A stretch of 64,000 nucleotides of DNA, from assembly GCA_026214975.1 (NCBI GenBank), contig CM047806.1, positions 96,867,811-96,931,810 of the forward strand, read 5' to 3'. The position numbers and the translations under genes are program-made. Positions within the stretch are counted from its first letter, which is position 1. Each line of letters opens with the position of its first letter. This DNA is from Gentiana macrophylla. Its lineage: Eukaryota; Streptophyta; Magnoliopsida; Gentianales; Gentianaceae. Positions 12,305 through 27,100 of this stretch are shown here, piece by piece. The notes under the pieces are model-generated. The model was given only the letters and a program-made list of their open reading frames with translations. It did not search any database and had not been told where the DNA came from.

Positions 12305-13762
12305 TTACTGCTCCTTTCCTACTCCAAGAATCCACTGTGCAAGATGAGTTAAATATGGTTCTGCTCGAGAACTGTTACTCAAGATAGGCCCCAGGTTCTG
12401 AAGCTCTGAGCTAAATTCCCTTTCGAATTTCCTAAAGATAAAAACATACAACATATTTACACACACACACACATAAAAAAAAAAAAAGTAGATAAGCGAG
12501 TAGGGTAATAACGAGACTTACAAAACGGACTCAATTATCATGGCATTTTCAGGGGTCAATTTATGCTGCTGCTGAGATGGTGCTCTTAGTTTCAGGTCCT
12601 TATATTTGTCCATCTCGACACTAGTTATTCCAGCTTTAGGAGTATCAATAGATGTGGTAATAAGCCGTTGAATAGCTGCAGCGTACTGAAGGCATATTAA
12701 TTTCAGCCTCTCCACCTTCTGCATAAACAATAATAACAAGTAAACAAAAACCATGTTAATTAATATCATACTAGGAGAGAAAAGAGAGGACTTGAGAAAG
12801 GTAAAGAGAAGACGGAAGGAGAAGAAGATACAGAAGCGCTGTGCGCATTCAAAGTAAAACCTTCAGAAGAACAGGCGAAAGAAGCAGACACTCTCTAAGG
12901 CACTTCTCAAGAAAAAAATCGTGGCATTGAATAACCTGTCAGAAACCAACAGGAGATGGATCAATCACTAAGAACAAGAAATATAAATAACAACAGCAAG
13001 CGTGTAAAGGAATGACGAATGCTGAAAACCATAAAAATAACGCAAGCATGGGGTGGTGTGGTGTGGTGTGGTGTGGGTATATTAACCATAGAACATCAAC
13101 TGTCAATGTTGTGCTGCACAAGGCTCACAAGACCCACATTTCCTTCCTACCTACCTCATCAATGCTCTTAGCAGCTTGAAGCCTACCATGCATCACATGC
13201 CAATTTGGCTCCAGAACCTGCAAATGAAATAGAATTACATCTTCAGCAGCAAAAACACCAGCAAAATACATACAAATGAGTAACAAAGATAACAGAGTAA
13301 ATGCATGCCTAAAATGGACTTCCTATGTGCAGAGTGGATAGACAGCCTTATTAAAGCAAACAATAAAACAGGAAAGAATCAGGGTGGAAAACCTGCCTCA
13401 AATGTCAAATAGTGTACAAGGCTATTAATAAATCTAAGCATATTCCGGCACAGCACAGATGATACGGAGATTGCAATCCCTTGCATGTCAAGTCTGCGGA
13501 CACCCTACAAATTAAAAACCACACGCTTCAGATATACTAGCAAAAAGTGAAAGATGACCAAAGAACAAAGAATGAAGGGGCAATACAAGAACTTGAATTT
13601 TTATCTTAAAAAACAAAGAAGAGTCAGGCCCCATACTTGATGCACTTGCCATGCAGCACAGAGCTGCCGATTGACGTGTTTGCAGTGAAATAGAAAGCGA
13701 AATATTAATTGGTATTTCATCAAAGCATTTCTTGAGATAACAAGTGATAATGGCCATTGAAC
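12305..13762 (-). CDS. GCP2: GCP2 exons 16-21 (residues 469-699) and stop
   Basis: Exon 16 encodes VQWPLSLVISRNALMKYQLI and FRFLFHCKHVNRQLC. Exon 17 (13397-13504) ends at HYLTFE and uses a GC donor. Exon 18 encodes VLEPNWHVMHGRLQAAKSID and exon 19 encodes VIQCHDFFLEKCLRECLLL. Exon 20 (12522-12718) starts KVERLKLICLQYAAA and then enters a variable loop. Exon 21 encodes EFSSELQNLGPILS and AEPYLTHLAQWILGVGKEQ with stop at 12305-12307. The C-terminal motif is the family's usual ending, so the protein is complete. Confidence 0.93.
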
Positions 13763-16700
13763 CTGAAATTTCAGAAAGATAAACCACAAATTCAAGAGAA
13801 TGAAGAGTGCATGTTAATAAGATTCCATTTCATTATTAAATGTGTTAATAGAGCCTTGGACAGACTGATGGAGATAACTTTAACATAACCTAAAACCCAG
13901 GTTCACATAGATTTTATTCAGCAATTATCCAGGCAATAACTTCTTAAACACAAATTGATGAACTGCTCCATTTATACTGAGGCAATTGGATTCTACTATT
14001 TCAGAAACTTTATGTCATAGCCGTTGGAGGTTGCAAAGTATGAGACTTGCTGACTTGGCAATCTACACAACCCAAATTAGCCGTGTATTAATTTTCAGAA
14101 TACAATAACTATGATGTTAACATGCACACTCTACTGATTTCATACCTAATTCTACACCACATAAGCAAATTATGTCCAACTCACTATGATAATTTTATTT
14201 TCAAACTACTTGCAACCTGTTGTAACCTTTTTGCCCCTTTAAAATGCTTGTAGAGTTCAGGCCGTAAGATGCACAATCCAGAGCATCCAGAGACTAAAGG
14301 AAGTAAGAATACATAAGAAATGACAAAGACGCACCTTATAACTCAAAGAAAATGTTTCCAACCCAGTAATGCTAACTGGTTCTTCCAACTCGTCACTATC
14401 AGAGACAGTGGCTTCAATATCTTTGAGGGTATTCAATCGTTTCAACAATGTAGTCTTCTCCTATATGATAAGTACAAGTGAGTCTTTTGAGTGAATTTTG
14501 GTCACCAACAGGTACGACATATTTGAAAAGCCAATAGTAGCAAATCAAGATTCCAAACTAGAATGTACAGACCATGCAGCATCTCAAGTCTTCATGGCAA
14601 GGATCAGCTGCAGCTGCCGTGCTTCGCAATGCAAGGTCTAAGAGAGACTTTACCAAGGAGAAAGAACAGAGGTTACAAAAGAGCAAAAACAAACGAGTTG
14701 AAGGACTGATTAAATTCAACAACATGGCAGAGTAAATTGGCAGAAAAATTCAAACAGATATATAGCTAAAGAAAAAACCTGCAGCTTCTCCACTGCTATA
14801 TTATCTGGACTTTTCGTCAGTTCTTCTCTAGCTATATCCATGAAGTGCACCAAAAAATCACCCTGCAAGAACAATGGCAATTAATACACATGCTTATTTC
14901 AAGTTTACGCTAAAGATAAAGCTCCAATGAAACAATTCATGACATCAAGGATTACTTAAAATAATATTCACAGGAGATAAATAACATAAAAAATAACCAA
15001 AATGATATCATACGGGCAGATCATTGTTAAAAATATTCAGAACAATAGTACATAAGATCTCAACTCCTGATCCTTTCTTCCTTTCATTATCCACTATTCA
15101 TTATGGAGAATAGTTACAAGGAAGTATGGATAGATAGAAGATAACTCAAACTCTATATTAAACTATCTATTCGACCTATTTGATCATTTTGCTATTTATA
15201 TCTCTAATCTAATATTATCCTTATCTTTTAACACTCCCCCTCAAATTGGTGCATGTATAAATGGAGAAAATATTTTTTTCATATTACAATGAGAAGTTGT
15301 ACATGAATTTATTGGTAAAACAGCAAGCTATGACGAGCGTAGGATCTAAAGAAGGTAAGGTTTAACTGATGAAAGCCAGAGAGGGAAATATTCTGCCAAG
15401 TAGATTACACAATTTTAGGAACTATGTAAGGAAGTTATGGCTGTTTCTAATTATCGTTAAATCAAGGCTAAACCATACCCAAAAAAAACTCCTAATAAAG
15501 ATCAAAACAATCATAAAATACGCTTTATTTACACATGGAATCAGTAAAAATATTCAAGCTTGATTGTAGATGTCGATACAACCATTTAGTTTCATGATAG
15601 TAATATGAAGAGAAGGATTTTCTCCCACAGAGACAAATTTGTTCCCAGTTTGCATTCCAGCAGAGACGCTGCTGATGGCTGAGCTGGCCATTTTTGAATG
15701 AAGAAGTAGAATGGATAGAGTTATTGCTCTGATACCATGAAAAAAATGCTGATAAAATAAGAGTAATACACTTCTTTCATTAGTTCTACAACTCTTACAA
15801 GAGTTGCTTAAATAGAGTACAAAGAAACTAGTTGTTGCCTCTTGGCAAGACAGCCTCCCACTAACACAATTTAGGATTCTAGCAGTTACAAGGAGTTTGA
15901 GAGGGAGAAAACAGATCAGTCCTTAATCCAATTACTTAGGGAGTAATTTAGGATAATTAGGACAATAAAAATAGTGCCCGTGCCATGTTATAAATACTCA
16001 GAATAATAATAATAAAAGAAATGAACTCTTGATTCATTCTTCCTTCCATCATTTGTTATATATAGTAAATTACAAGGATATAAGTATGAATAGATAGACA
16101 TAGAGATAACTCAAACTCTAGGCTAAATCTATACATTCAACCTATTTAATCTTTATGCTATCTATATCTCTAATATAATATCGTCTTTTATCCTCTAATA
16201 ATCTTGTATTATATTTTGAATAGCTGTACATTCTAAATTTTCATAAGGTACATACATAACAGGTTTCATGTATCAGAAGGAGAACCCGCTTCGGTAAAAA
16301 AGTAATGAAAGGTAATGCAAAATAACTTCAGAAAAAAAAAGCCTCCTGGCAGGCCCATCACTATAGAATCAATGGCTGATACCTGATCAAGAAGAAGATA
16401 GTGCTTGATTGACCGCAGCTTTGACATCAGATCATACTGGCGATAACAAAAAAGAGGACACATCAACCAGACTGGGTATAACTAAATGACAATAGGACAT
16501 GATACCACAGGACAAAGATGCCCCCAAAAGGACTAAGGACGACTCTAATACCTTCTCTTTAATGAGACTTAATAGCTCACCACTTGCATAGTCATAGGCA
16601 GCCTTGATACACTCAAGATAATGATGATTTGACACCACACTCGTCAATTTTGAATTTTCAGCCAAAGGAACCTATCAGAAACAAAACTTAGAAAACATGC

Positions 16701-19700
16701 ACAAAGATTGGAGGAAAGGGCACATGATAACCGTCAGATGCATGCCCTAAGTTCCTTCAAATAGTGTCCGGATATGATCCGAAAGCCAATGAGACACCAG
16801 AATCATGAAATGAACCTGAATATTGTGACCGCATTCTCTCATGACATTCAAATATTTCCCAGTGGTCAGGATAGTTTCAGCAGCATTTGCAAGGAAGCTA
16901 GGAATTTCATCCTTAAGGCTGTAGCGTTGTTGCCAATACTTTGCATGGTAATCTTTTGTAAGACTCTCCTATACAGAGCACAAAATTGTCAAATAAGCAA
17001 AACATAAACACACAATATTGCATTTACAGTTGAGAATTGAAGAATTTAGAGGATGGGAAGTATTTATTTTTTCATATATCAATCACACAGTATTTATACA
17101 ACACAAGTGCTAACACTGGAATCAATCCAGAATCAATCAAATGGAAACTTGCTTCTACACGCAAATTGAAGAAATTGAAGGATTGTATATGATCTCCTTC
17201 TAGAACCTGTTACAACAAATCAAACTAGTCTTTGTTCCTACAAAACGATATAACAAATTACAAATAATCTTAGTCTTCCTATACTCCCCTCGATATAGAC
17301 AGAACTCAACATAGGCTTTGGTAAGGTATTGGTAAACATGTCCACAATATGACAATATAGAATTTTGAAGAAATGCAGATCATGCAGAGTATGCCAGCTT
17401 CTAACTTCTCTTTGATAAAGTACCTATCGATCACCACATGCTTCTGTTATGTTGAACTGGATTGTTAGAGATATCATTGCAGCTTAGCTATCACAGTACA
17501 ATCTAACCGCACATGTTCTTTGAGCACCATCGTCAACTCATTCAAATTCTTTTATAACCTAAAGTTTTCCATTGATTCCAATAGCCACAACTCAATATTC
17601 AGTGTCAACACTACTCCGAGCAACCACAACTTGTTTCTTATTCCTTCAAGAGACTAGATTATTCCCAACAGAATACACCATTCCGGGGTTGAGCTCCTGT
17701 CCACAACTGAACCAGCCCAATCAACATCCATATAGCCTGCCATTGTTAGCTGACCCCAATACATGGAAAACAGACCTTGTTATGGACTAGTTTGAGATAT
17801 TTTATTGAAAGCACGCCATTTATTGTATATTATTTTTCTGCAAATAGCTGTAGTTTTAGCGAAAGTTGATTATATTTGGTGTAGTTATAAGGCAGTCTTT
17901 ATTCCCAGATAATCAGGGATCCAATTAATTCAGCATGTGACTGAATGTATTTTAGGTAGATATAGATCTTCAAAGATCTGTAGATTCCTTTTGTGTCATT
18001 TATGTCTCAGCTTAGGTTTCTATATATTTGTAATCTTCCTTCAGATGTAAATAAGAAATATCATTTTCCTTCCCAATCTTTTACAAGGCATTGTATGGTA
18101 TCACAGCCTTAAAAGAGAAAATGCTTTTAGCATCCTTCAAATCTCTCTAAAATTAAATGTCAAGTTAGCCAATTCTTCAAATACCAGCAACATGAGTCGC
18201 ATCTTAGACTCAACCAATAACAATCTTTCTCTCCAAATCACTATACTCGAACTCAACAGATTAAGCTATTTACTATGGTCTCAATCTGTCAAACTATTCA
18301 TCACTGGAAGGGGAAAGATAGGCTACCTAACAGGGACCGCTAAACTCCTGGATACATAGATGTTGATGCACAGTTTCAATGAGAAACTGAAAAATACATT
18401 GATCATGACATGGTTAATCAACTGTGTGGAACCTGAGACTGGTCAGGCATATCTATTCATTCCACGGCCAAGAAGATATGGGAAGCAATGGCTACCACAT
18501 ACTCCGAGCTAATTATGTCCAGTCCTGTGCAATAAAGGTTGCTCTAAGAGAAATTTGGCTAAGAACCGGATATGTCACCAAATACTTCAATTATTTGAAG
18601 GGTCTTTGGCATGAACTTGATCAACTTTTTTATGTATGAATGGGGATACCCTGAGGATAACACTTGCTTCACGTGTTGGAAAGAGACAGATTGTATGATT
18701 TCCTATGGTGGCCTTAACTCTGAATTTGATCCATCCAGGGAGCGGATCCTACCACATGATCCTTTACTTTCTGTGTTGGACTCCTTTGCCTATACTCGGA
18801 GAGAGGAAAGGAGTGATAAGTGGCCCTAAAGCTGAACCTCCTCCCGAGACTTCTGCACCGAGGGTTGTGACAGCATATGCAATGCTCTCAAAAGGCAAAT
18901 CCCAGGAATGGCCAAAAGAAGATTGATCACAAATCAAGCCTACGTTGTGATCAGTGTAACAAGGCAAAACACGTCAGGTGTACTTGTTGGAGGCTTCATA
19001 GTAAACCTCCAAATACAGCTGAACTGAACCACGACACTCAAAACTGGAATCCAAGAGAAACAAAACAGGCTTACTGTTGAAGTTTGGAGTTTCAAAGACT
19101 GTCTACGTGAGTTTTACAGTGTAATTCTTTTTTGTTAAAAATTGTTTTTTTTTTTTTTTTTTTTTATATTTCGTATTAGTAAGGTTAATGTTGCTCTTAA
19201 CTGATTGTTTAAGGTTTTCCCTTAAAATAAAAGATGGCAGCTTAGTTAAGAGTTTTACTGCTGCAAGTTTCCTTTGACCGAGGGAAGGCTTCCTCGTGTA
19301 AATAAATAGGGGCTACACCTCACATTCAGAATTTAATAAAAAAAAAGTTAATTCTTGCCTCGTTCAACCCAAAAACCCACAAACATGAACTACAAAGTCG
19401 CAATGACTGGGGAAAGAAGCATCGCTGCTTCCTCCTCAAGAAATACTCCTGTGCCAAGGAATTCTGGAACCACAAAAGGAACCCTTGCCGTAGAAGAAAC
19501 CACCAATCAGACTGGATCAGCTATTCTCCTGGTGTCAAGAAAACTCATGGGAAAGAATTACCTGGAGTGGGCCCAAACAACCAAAATGGCTGTTGATGGA
19601 AGGGGAAAGCTTGGATATTGGACTGGTGATGTCACTCAGCTAAACCCTGAAGATCCTATGTTTAAGGTTTGGTAATCAGAGAATTCAATGGTGATGGTTT

Positions 19701-21121
19701 GGCTAATTAATGCTAAGGTGCCTCATATTGCTAGACCTCGTATGTTTCCCCCAACCGCAAAATATATTCTGCTAATTAATCCCTTGTCCAATTACCTCAG
19801 TTATTCTAAAATATCCTCTTCTCATAAAGCGTTAGTTTCAATACTTTCAAAAGAAACCATTCCTAGTAATATCCAAGAAGCTCTTAAGGATCCCAACTGG
19901 AAAGAAGCGGGTTTGGAGGAAATGAGGGCTGGAAAAGAATGGAACCTATGAGGTGTCCGAATTGCCTATGGGGAGAAAGCCGGTGGGAAGTAAGTGAGTG
20001 TTTACCACAAAAGATAATGTCGAAGGAACCTTACAATGGTTTAAAGCGAGGTTGGCCCTTAAGAGGTTTTCTCTGCATATGGGATTTACTATGCTGAGAC
20101 TCTTTCCCTTATAGCAAAAATGAATACTATTAGAGTGATTTTGATGATAGAAGTAAATCATATTGGCATCTAAACCAGCTAGATGACTAAAACGCTTTCC
20201 TTCACGTTGACTTGAAAGAGGAAGTTTACATGGTTTCACAGAGGTAGGGTCAACTCACACACTAGAGCACCTACACAGCATCTCATAGTTAGGAATATCT
20301 AATTTCTGACAGCGTTGGGTGGGTTCAAGGCAAGGTAAGATTAAGGGGTGGAGGATTGGGGGTAAAAGTGGGAAGGTGAGGGTAGGGAGAGGGTGGGGAA
20401 GGGGTAGGGGTGTAGGGTATGCGTTAGGTAAGGTAGGTGTGGTAAGGGGTGATTGAGTGGTGGGTGTTGTCAATTTTCATTATATGTCATCTTATTCATT
20501 TACGGAGAGAAAAAAAATAGTTTTTTTTTCAGTACGTTGTAATGAAATTTAACTTGTCGTCATCCCAGTCCATTTGAAATAACGTACCATAATGAATGAT
20601 CTCTGAAAGCTAAAGCTGCTACATCATATTGAACTAGTATATTTCGCTATTAACAGGATATAACAAATTACATACACCACAAATTACAAATAATATTAGT
20701 CTCCTACACATGCTTATCTTTGGCAACAACTAACAAAAACGAAAGAGTATAGTCACTTTCAATATAGTCATACCTTCTGGAGAGACTTATTCTCAGCTAT
20801 AAAGAATTCACCATAAGGATCATCAATCACTCCTTCATATACCCACCTGGAAATTATATCAGAATCACAGTTGTTCATGATAAAATTTATATATATGGTG
20901 CAAGAAGAGTACAAAACCAGAGATATTTAGATTTTCACCTATACAACAAATTCTGGAAAGTTTAACAACACTCGTTATCACATTTTAGTTAATGGGCTCT
21001 TCAGCAGAATGACTAGCCAGAGAATTAAAGATCTGAATAAATGTTAAGACGACAACGGAAACTTCCACCGGCATTCAGCCACACACACAGCGTAAACCCT
21101 CCCCTTCCCCCTTACCCCCAA

Positions 21122-21182
<61 letters not shown>

Positions 21183-24100
21183 TCCACATGGCCTATGAAA
21201 CTTCTTAAAGAAATGGAAGCTTAAGCTGATATAGATATTGGAATATGGTAAGGGTATCACAGGGACTTCTAAACGCCGACTAATTGTTTTGTGAGACATC
21301 ATACTTCAATTCCCATCTTCCACGGTGCTACGCGAAGATTAAAATCCATATTGTACACAACTTAGAGAATAACGAGCATGAGTTCTGATGTAGAAAATCT
21401 ACAACAACAACAACAACAACAAAAAAAAAAAAAAAAAAAAAAAAAATAAACAAGAACTAAATTCAAGCTCTTAGAATTTTCAAGCCAAAAAATACATAGG
21501 AAATACAAGAAATACACGCTAATTTTAACACCTCTCCTCAAGGTTGTGGATATTGAAACAACCAAGCTTGCCAATCACCTTCTGAAACTGAGGGATAAGA
21601 GGCCCTTTGGTGAAGATGTCAGCAACCTGCTCATTAGGGGGAATGTAGGAGATACAAATTCCCTTGTTCTCAACCTTGTCTTTGATGAGATGCCTATCTA
21701 TATCAATGTGTGTGGACTTGTCATGATGCGCAGGGTTTTCAGACATGTTGATTGCGAGATGTTGTCACATAGAAACTGGATAGGTTGAAGCATAGGAGCC
21801 CTGATTTCTAGAAGAATCTTCTTAAGCCACAAACCCTCACATATTCCAGATGCAAGAGCCCTAAGCTCAGCTTTAGCACTGCTTCTGGAGACAACATATT
21901 GCTTTTTTGCTTCTCCGAGTAGTCAGATTTCCCCATATAAAAGTACAGTAACCAATTATTGATCTTATATCAACCAGTGAACTTGCCCGATCAACATTAG
22001 TAAAAACTTGAATCCCTTTGTTGTCAGTCTTCTTAAAGAGCAAACCTTGACCAGTTGTTCCCTTGAGATGCCTTAAAGTTCTGATCACAATATGATAGTG
22101 TTCCTCACATGGTTTGTGCATGAATTGACTTACAAGGTTACAAAAGCAAATGCCAGGCTTGGTGTGAGAAATATATATGAGTTAAGCATTTGGTATCTAC
22201 CAATATCCACAGAGTCACACTCTTTACCTAGTTTGTGACCAGGGTCAACAGGAGAGGATGCAGGTTTGCAGTTGCTCATTCCAGTCTCTTATAAAAGATC
22301 CGGAACATATTTCCTTTGAGATGTAACATTCCCTTGTTTGGGCCTAGCAACCTCCATCCCTAGAAAATAGTTTAAGTGGCCAAGGTCTTTGACCCCAAAA
22401 TTTCTGGCAAGAGACCCTTTGTAATCACATCAATATCATCTCTGGGATATCATCCACATAAACAATCAGTATAACCCTCTTTCCATTCTTAGTGAACTTG
22501 GTGAACATGGTATGATCTGAATGACACTGAGTAACAATTGGTTTTTACAGCCATGGGGTAAATCTGCCAAACCATGATCTGGGAGGTTGCTTAAGCCCAT
22601 ACAGAGCCTTTTTTTAGTTGGCAGGCCTTGTTGCCATGAGTAGGATGATCATAATCAAGAGTATCTTCATATATACTTCTTTCAACTCTCCATTCAGAAA
22701 AACATTCTTCACATCTGACTAATGTAAAGTCCGGTCAAGGTTTACTACAATGGATAATGGTTTCCTGATGGTGTTCATTTTTGCAACATGGGCAAAGGTT
22801 TCCTGGTAATCAATGTCATAGGTTCGAGTGTAACCTCCGACTACCAGTGTTGCCTTGTGTCTGTTAATAGAGCCATCAGAGTTGTACTTTATATTGAACA
22901 TCCATTTGCATCCCACTGGTTTCTGTCTATTGGGGTGAGTAGTAATAACCCATGTGTGGTTATTACTAAAAGCTTTTAATTTATCATCACAGTGTTCTAA
23001 AAGACGGCCAAGGCGCCATCCCGTTTATACCCTAGGCGGGTTGGGTCCTAGGCGGTCTAGGTGCATTAGGACTTAAGTTTAGATATAATGCTTTAGATCT
23101 AGAATTCTAGATTAAAAAAACTCCATCCGCATTACCCCGTATTCTTAGACTTATTACTAGTAATTTCTATTTCTTATGTATTTTTGTACTTTTGACTCTT
23201 TGCATAATGCTTAATGCTTATGCTTCACGACTTATATCGGACAACCGCCTTCGTAGTAGTTTTATCTTTAAAAAATATAATAAAAAAACTAGGCGCCCCC
23301 ACACCGACCTACTAGAGTCCAGCATTTTTTAGAACATTGATCATCAACTGCCTTTCTCCATTATGGTATCTGTAAAGCCTCCTAAATGGTTTCATGTACA
23401 CTCATTGTCAAGGTTTGTTATGAGTTTGGTGAGCATTAGATAAACCTGAATAGGACAGAAGATTGTGCAGAGGATATTGTGTGCATGTTCTGGTGCTTAT
23501 TCTCAGTGCAATAGATCTTTCATCATGATTTCTACAATCTTTTCATTCTCAATTTTCTCAATAGATGGCTCAGAGTGTTGACCAGGGTCCAGGACACCAT
23601 GTTTTCTTTGGGTATAGACCGGTTCAACAGGTGGTCTTGGACTGTGTGATCCTCTTTCTGACCCATATTGGCGATACCGAGTTTTGGTGTCAGGGGTAGT
23701 TACATCCCCAGATCTAGAACTGGGATATGAATCTAGAAGATTCCCGTCTATTATGCTTGGTGTAGTTCCGGGATCCACATTACAATCCTGAGATGATGAT
23801 AATTAGTCACACATATGCTCATTAGGATCATAGAAGGGCTTATCTTCCAGAAAGGATACGTCCAAGGAATTGAAACTTCCTGGAAGAAGGGTTATAGCAC
23901 TTACATCCCCTTTGCCTTGGTGAATAGCCAAGAAGAATGCATTTGATTGCCTTTGGTTCTAGGCTTCTAGCTTGGTTCTGTGGTGGTTGTGAACAAACAC
24001 AGTGCGCCCAAAGACTTTGGGGGTCAAAATTTGGGTTAAATGAGAAGTAGGAAAGTGTTCATTTAGAACACTAATGGGAGTTTTGAACTTTAGGACCCTT

Positions 24101-27100
24101 GAGGGCATCCTGTTGATGAGATAAGCGTCAGTAAGAACTGCTTCTCCCCAGAAGTGATTAGGAACTCACATAGCAAACATGATAGATCTTGCCATATCAA
24201 GAAGGTGTCTGCCCTTCCTCTCAACAATGCCATTTTGCTAAGGAAACACAAGAACTAGCGTGAACAATCCCTTTTTCTTCCTAGAATTTTCCCAGACTAT
24301 GTTCAAAGTATTCTGACCCATTATCATATTCCAAGATCTTTAAATCAGTCTCAAACTGAGTTTTTATCATTTGGTATAATTTTCTGAACATAGAACCAGT
24401 TTCAGACTTCTCTTTCATAAGAAAGACTCAAGTACGCCTAGTATTGTCATCAATGAAGCTAATGAACCATCTTGATTCAGTGATATTCTTAGCCTTAGAA
24501 GGTCCCCAAATATCACTGAGAATCAGAGTAAAAGGCTTAGATGGATGATAAACTATGTTATGAAAGACTGTTCTGGAATATTTGGATAGGTAACAAACTT
24601 CACATTTGAAAACAGCAGGATCTTTATTAATAAACAAGTCAGAAAATAATCTTTTCAGATACACAAAATCAAGATGGCCTAGTTTATGGTGCCAAAGCAT
24701 AATTTGATCGTTACAAGAGACAGAATTAAAACATTGTGAAGCAACCCCTCATCTTCCCAGAGATTTGGTCCAGAAATTCACAAATGCTAAATTTAAATTT
24801 TACCAAGATATGAAAGTCCTGAGCAATCCTGTTGACAGATAACAGATTGCAAGTGAAAGAAGGAATATAAATAAAGGAACCTTTTTAGGTAGAACAGTTC
24901 CTCTACCCCTCACTTTAGAGGTGGAACCATCTACGGTCCTTACATACCTTTCTTGGTGACAAGGTGTAAGATTACTTAGAAGATTTTTATTCCGAGTCGT
25001 GTGCTCAGAAGCACCAGAATCTATGATCCCAGTGCCCTTGAGGATGAGACTGAGAAATATAAGAACCAACGGATGTACCTGACTGAGCAACAGAAGCAAA
25101 CTGCAAAAGACAGTTTTGACTGGGTTTCTGAATTTGAGCCAGGTGTCAGGAGCCTTCCAGCCAGGACATAATCATGTTGTCCTCAGCATTCCGGTGTTTC
25201 ATGTTTGTACTGGAGGTCATCAGCAGATGGAGGTCAAACCTCTCCAATAAGGTGTCCCTCTTTGCCTTTTCAGGGACAAACATCAGAATGGATCTAGACC
25301 TTAGGAGGTAGTTGTTTCCGTTGAATTTATGGTTGGTAAGGAGGTGTATATTGTCATTTCCACCTCCCTGAATGATATTTGTTCCACTGATTTGTGGAAC
25401 AACTTCAGTGGAGCAAGAGGTTAGAGATGAGGTAGATTTCTGAGATGAACAGTTGAACACAAACAGAAACGGCATGAAATTTAAATTTTTGGCTTAGTAC
25501 CTAAGCTTTGATAACATGTAGATATGAGAAGAATTAAGAGAGGAGTTTTTCTCAACAGAATTAGATATATAGATCCCATATTACAGCTAGATTTATGGGA
25601 CAAAGGTTGTCCCGTGGAATAAGCAGCCAAATGACAGGAAAAGCAACCCCAACGGCTCCTTTACAGTGAATCCAACAGTCACTGTATAGTAAACGCAGAT
25701 TCAGGGGCCTATGAGAACAGAAAGAAAATGCAGGCCAAATACGAGCCAAAAAATACATAGGAAATACAAATACACCCTAATTTTAACACTTCCAGCAATT
25801 TTCCTTGGTGTGGCCAATCTTTTTGCAATGTTCACACCAAAAGAAAAATCTGATTTCGATTTAAATTCCAGTGACCTGGACCTTTTGATGCAAGAGCAGA
25901 CCCTTCAAAATCGAAATTATAATTCAGAAATGTTTCCTCTTTTTTCATCACTTTCTTTCGGCACTCTTTGTCAAACCTCAGTAAAAGATGTTTTGAGGCT
26001 AAGAAAAGGCTTGGTACAGAGTATTCTGCCTCTGGCATCATAAGGATTCTGGTTTAGCCCAATTAGAAACCTAAAAACCCTCTCCTGTTCAATGATTTCC
26101 TTATAACTTTTTGCATCTTCATTGCACTTCCATGAAATGAATCAAGTTGTTGCCAGGCTCTAGACAGTAATACTGTGAAACAAAGAGCTCGCACTAGCTA
26201 GTGCCTTGAATTTGGGCCTTGATTCCATAGATTTCTGCAATGATATCTTGTTTGGAATACATTTCCTTTGCAGCTACCCGTATTTCATGGGCAATGTCGT
26301 AGAAAATGAAATTATCCCATATTTTAAGAGTCATAGACCTTATTAGTCATGACATAACCATACTATATCCAGTAATCCATTGTTTGTACTTTGCGTCTGA
26401 TGGTTCTGGTGGAGAAAACTACCTAGTAAGATATTCCATCTTGCCTTGACCCGTAACAAAGAATTTAACCGATCTTGACCATTGTAGATAATGCTTTCAT
26501 TCAGTTTATGAAGTAAAATGGTTGCAGATATAGGATTGGAATTCATAGTGGGCAAAGCTCCATTGCTTGTTGAAGCTATTTCAGAAATAGAAGACGAAGA
26601 GACAGCAACATTTTCTTTTTAGAGTGAAGATATTACGAGAAGAGAAGAATCGAGCACCAATGCTCTGATACCATAGAAAGATAAAGAGAAATGAGAACTC
26701 TTCTTAATGAAGAGAATACAAGAATATAAAAAGGTTACAATGGTTACAAAAGGGACCTGAAGGGTCACGAGGAGCAGGAGGGCGTCTAAAACTTAACTAG
26801 GCAACTAGTAAGCACATCCAAAACTTAACTAATACAGCTGAAACTTAATGAAGAAAGATAAAACTCCTATCTACCACAAATAAGAACACAACAAATATAT
26901 TAAATAGAACAATGCAACGGACAGAAAATTTAAGGGCATACTACTGAAATCCTTAGACTAAGCGTGAAATGATGAAGCCACATTCAGCATTAAGCGAGAG
27001 AATATGGACCCAGGAGACTGAAGTGAACGCAAGCAATGGATATTTTTTTCTCCACTGCCCTCGGTAAACATCAACCTTCTTCGCGAGAAAGGAAAAAACC

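Noticed and set aside
13393..13396. GT donor 4 nt downstream for GCP2 exon 17
   Set aside because: It adds 4 nt and breaks the frame before the conserved VLEPNWHVMH exon.
25711..26043. 110-codon plus-strand ORF
   Set aside because: It is the antisense of the copia A gag and of the copia B LTR, with the real coding text on the minus strand.
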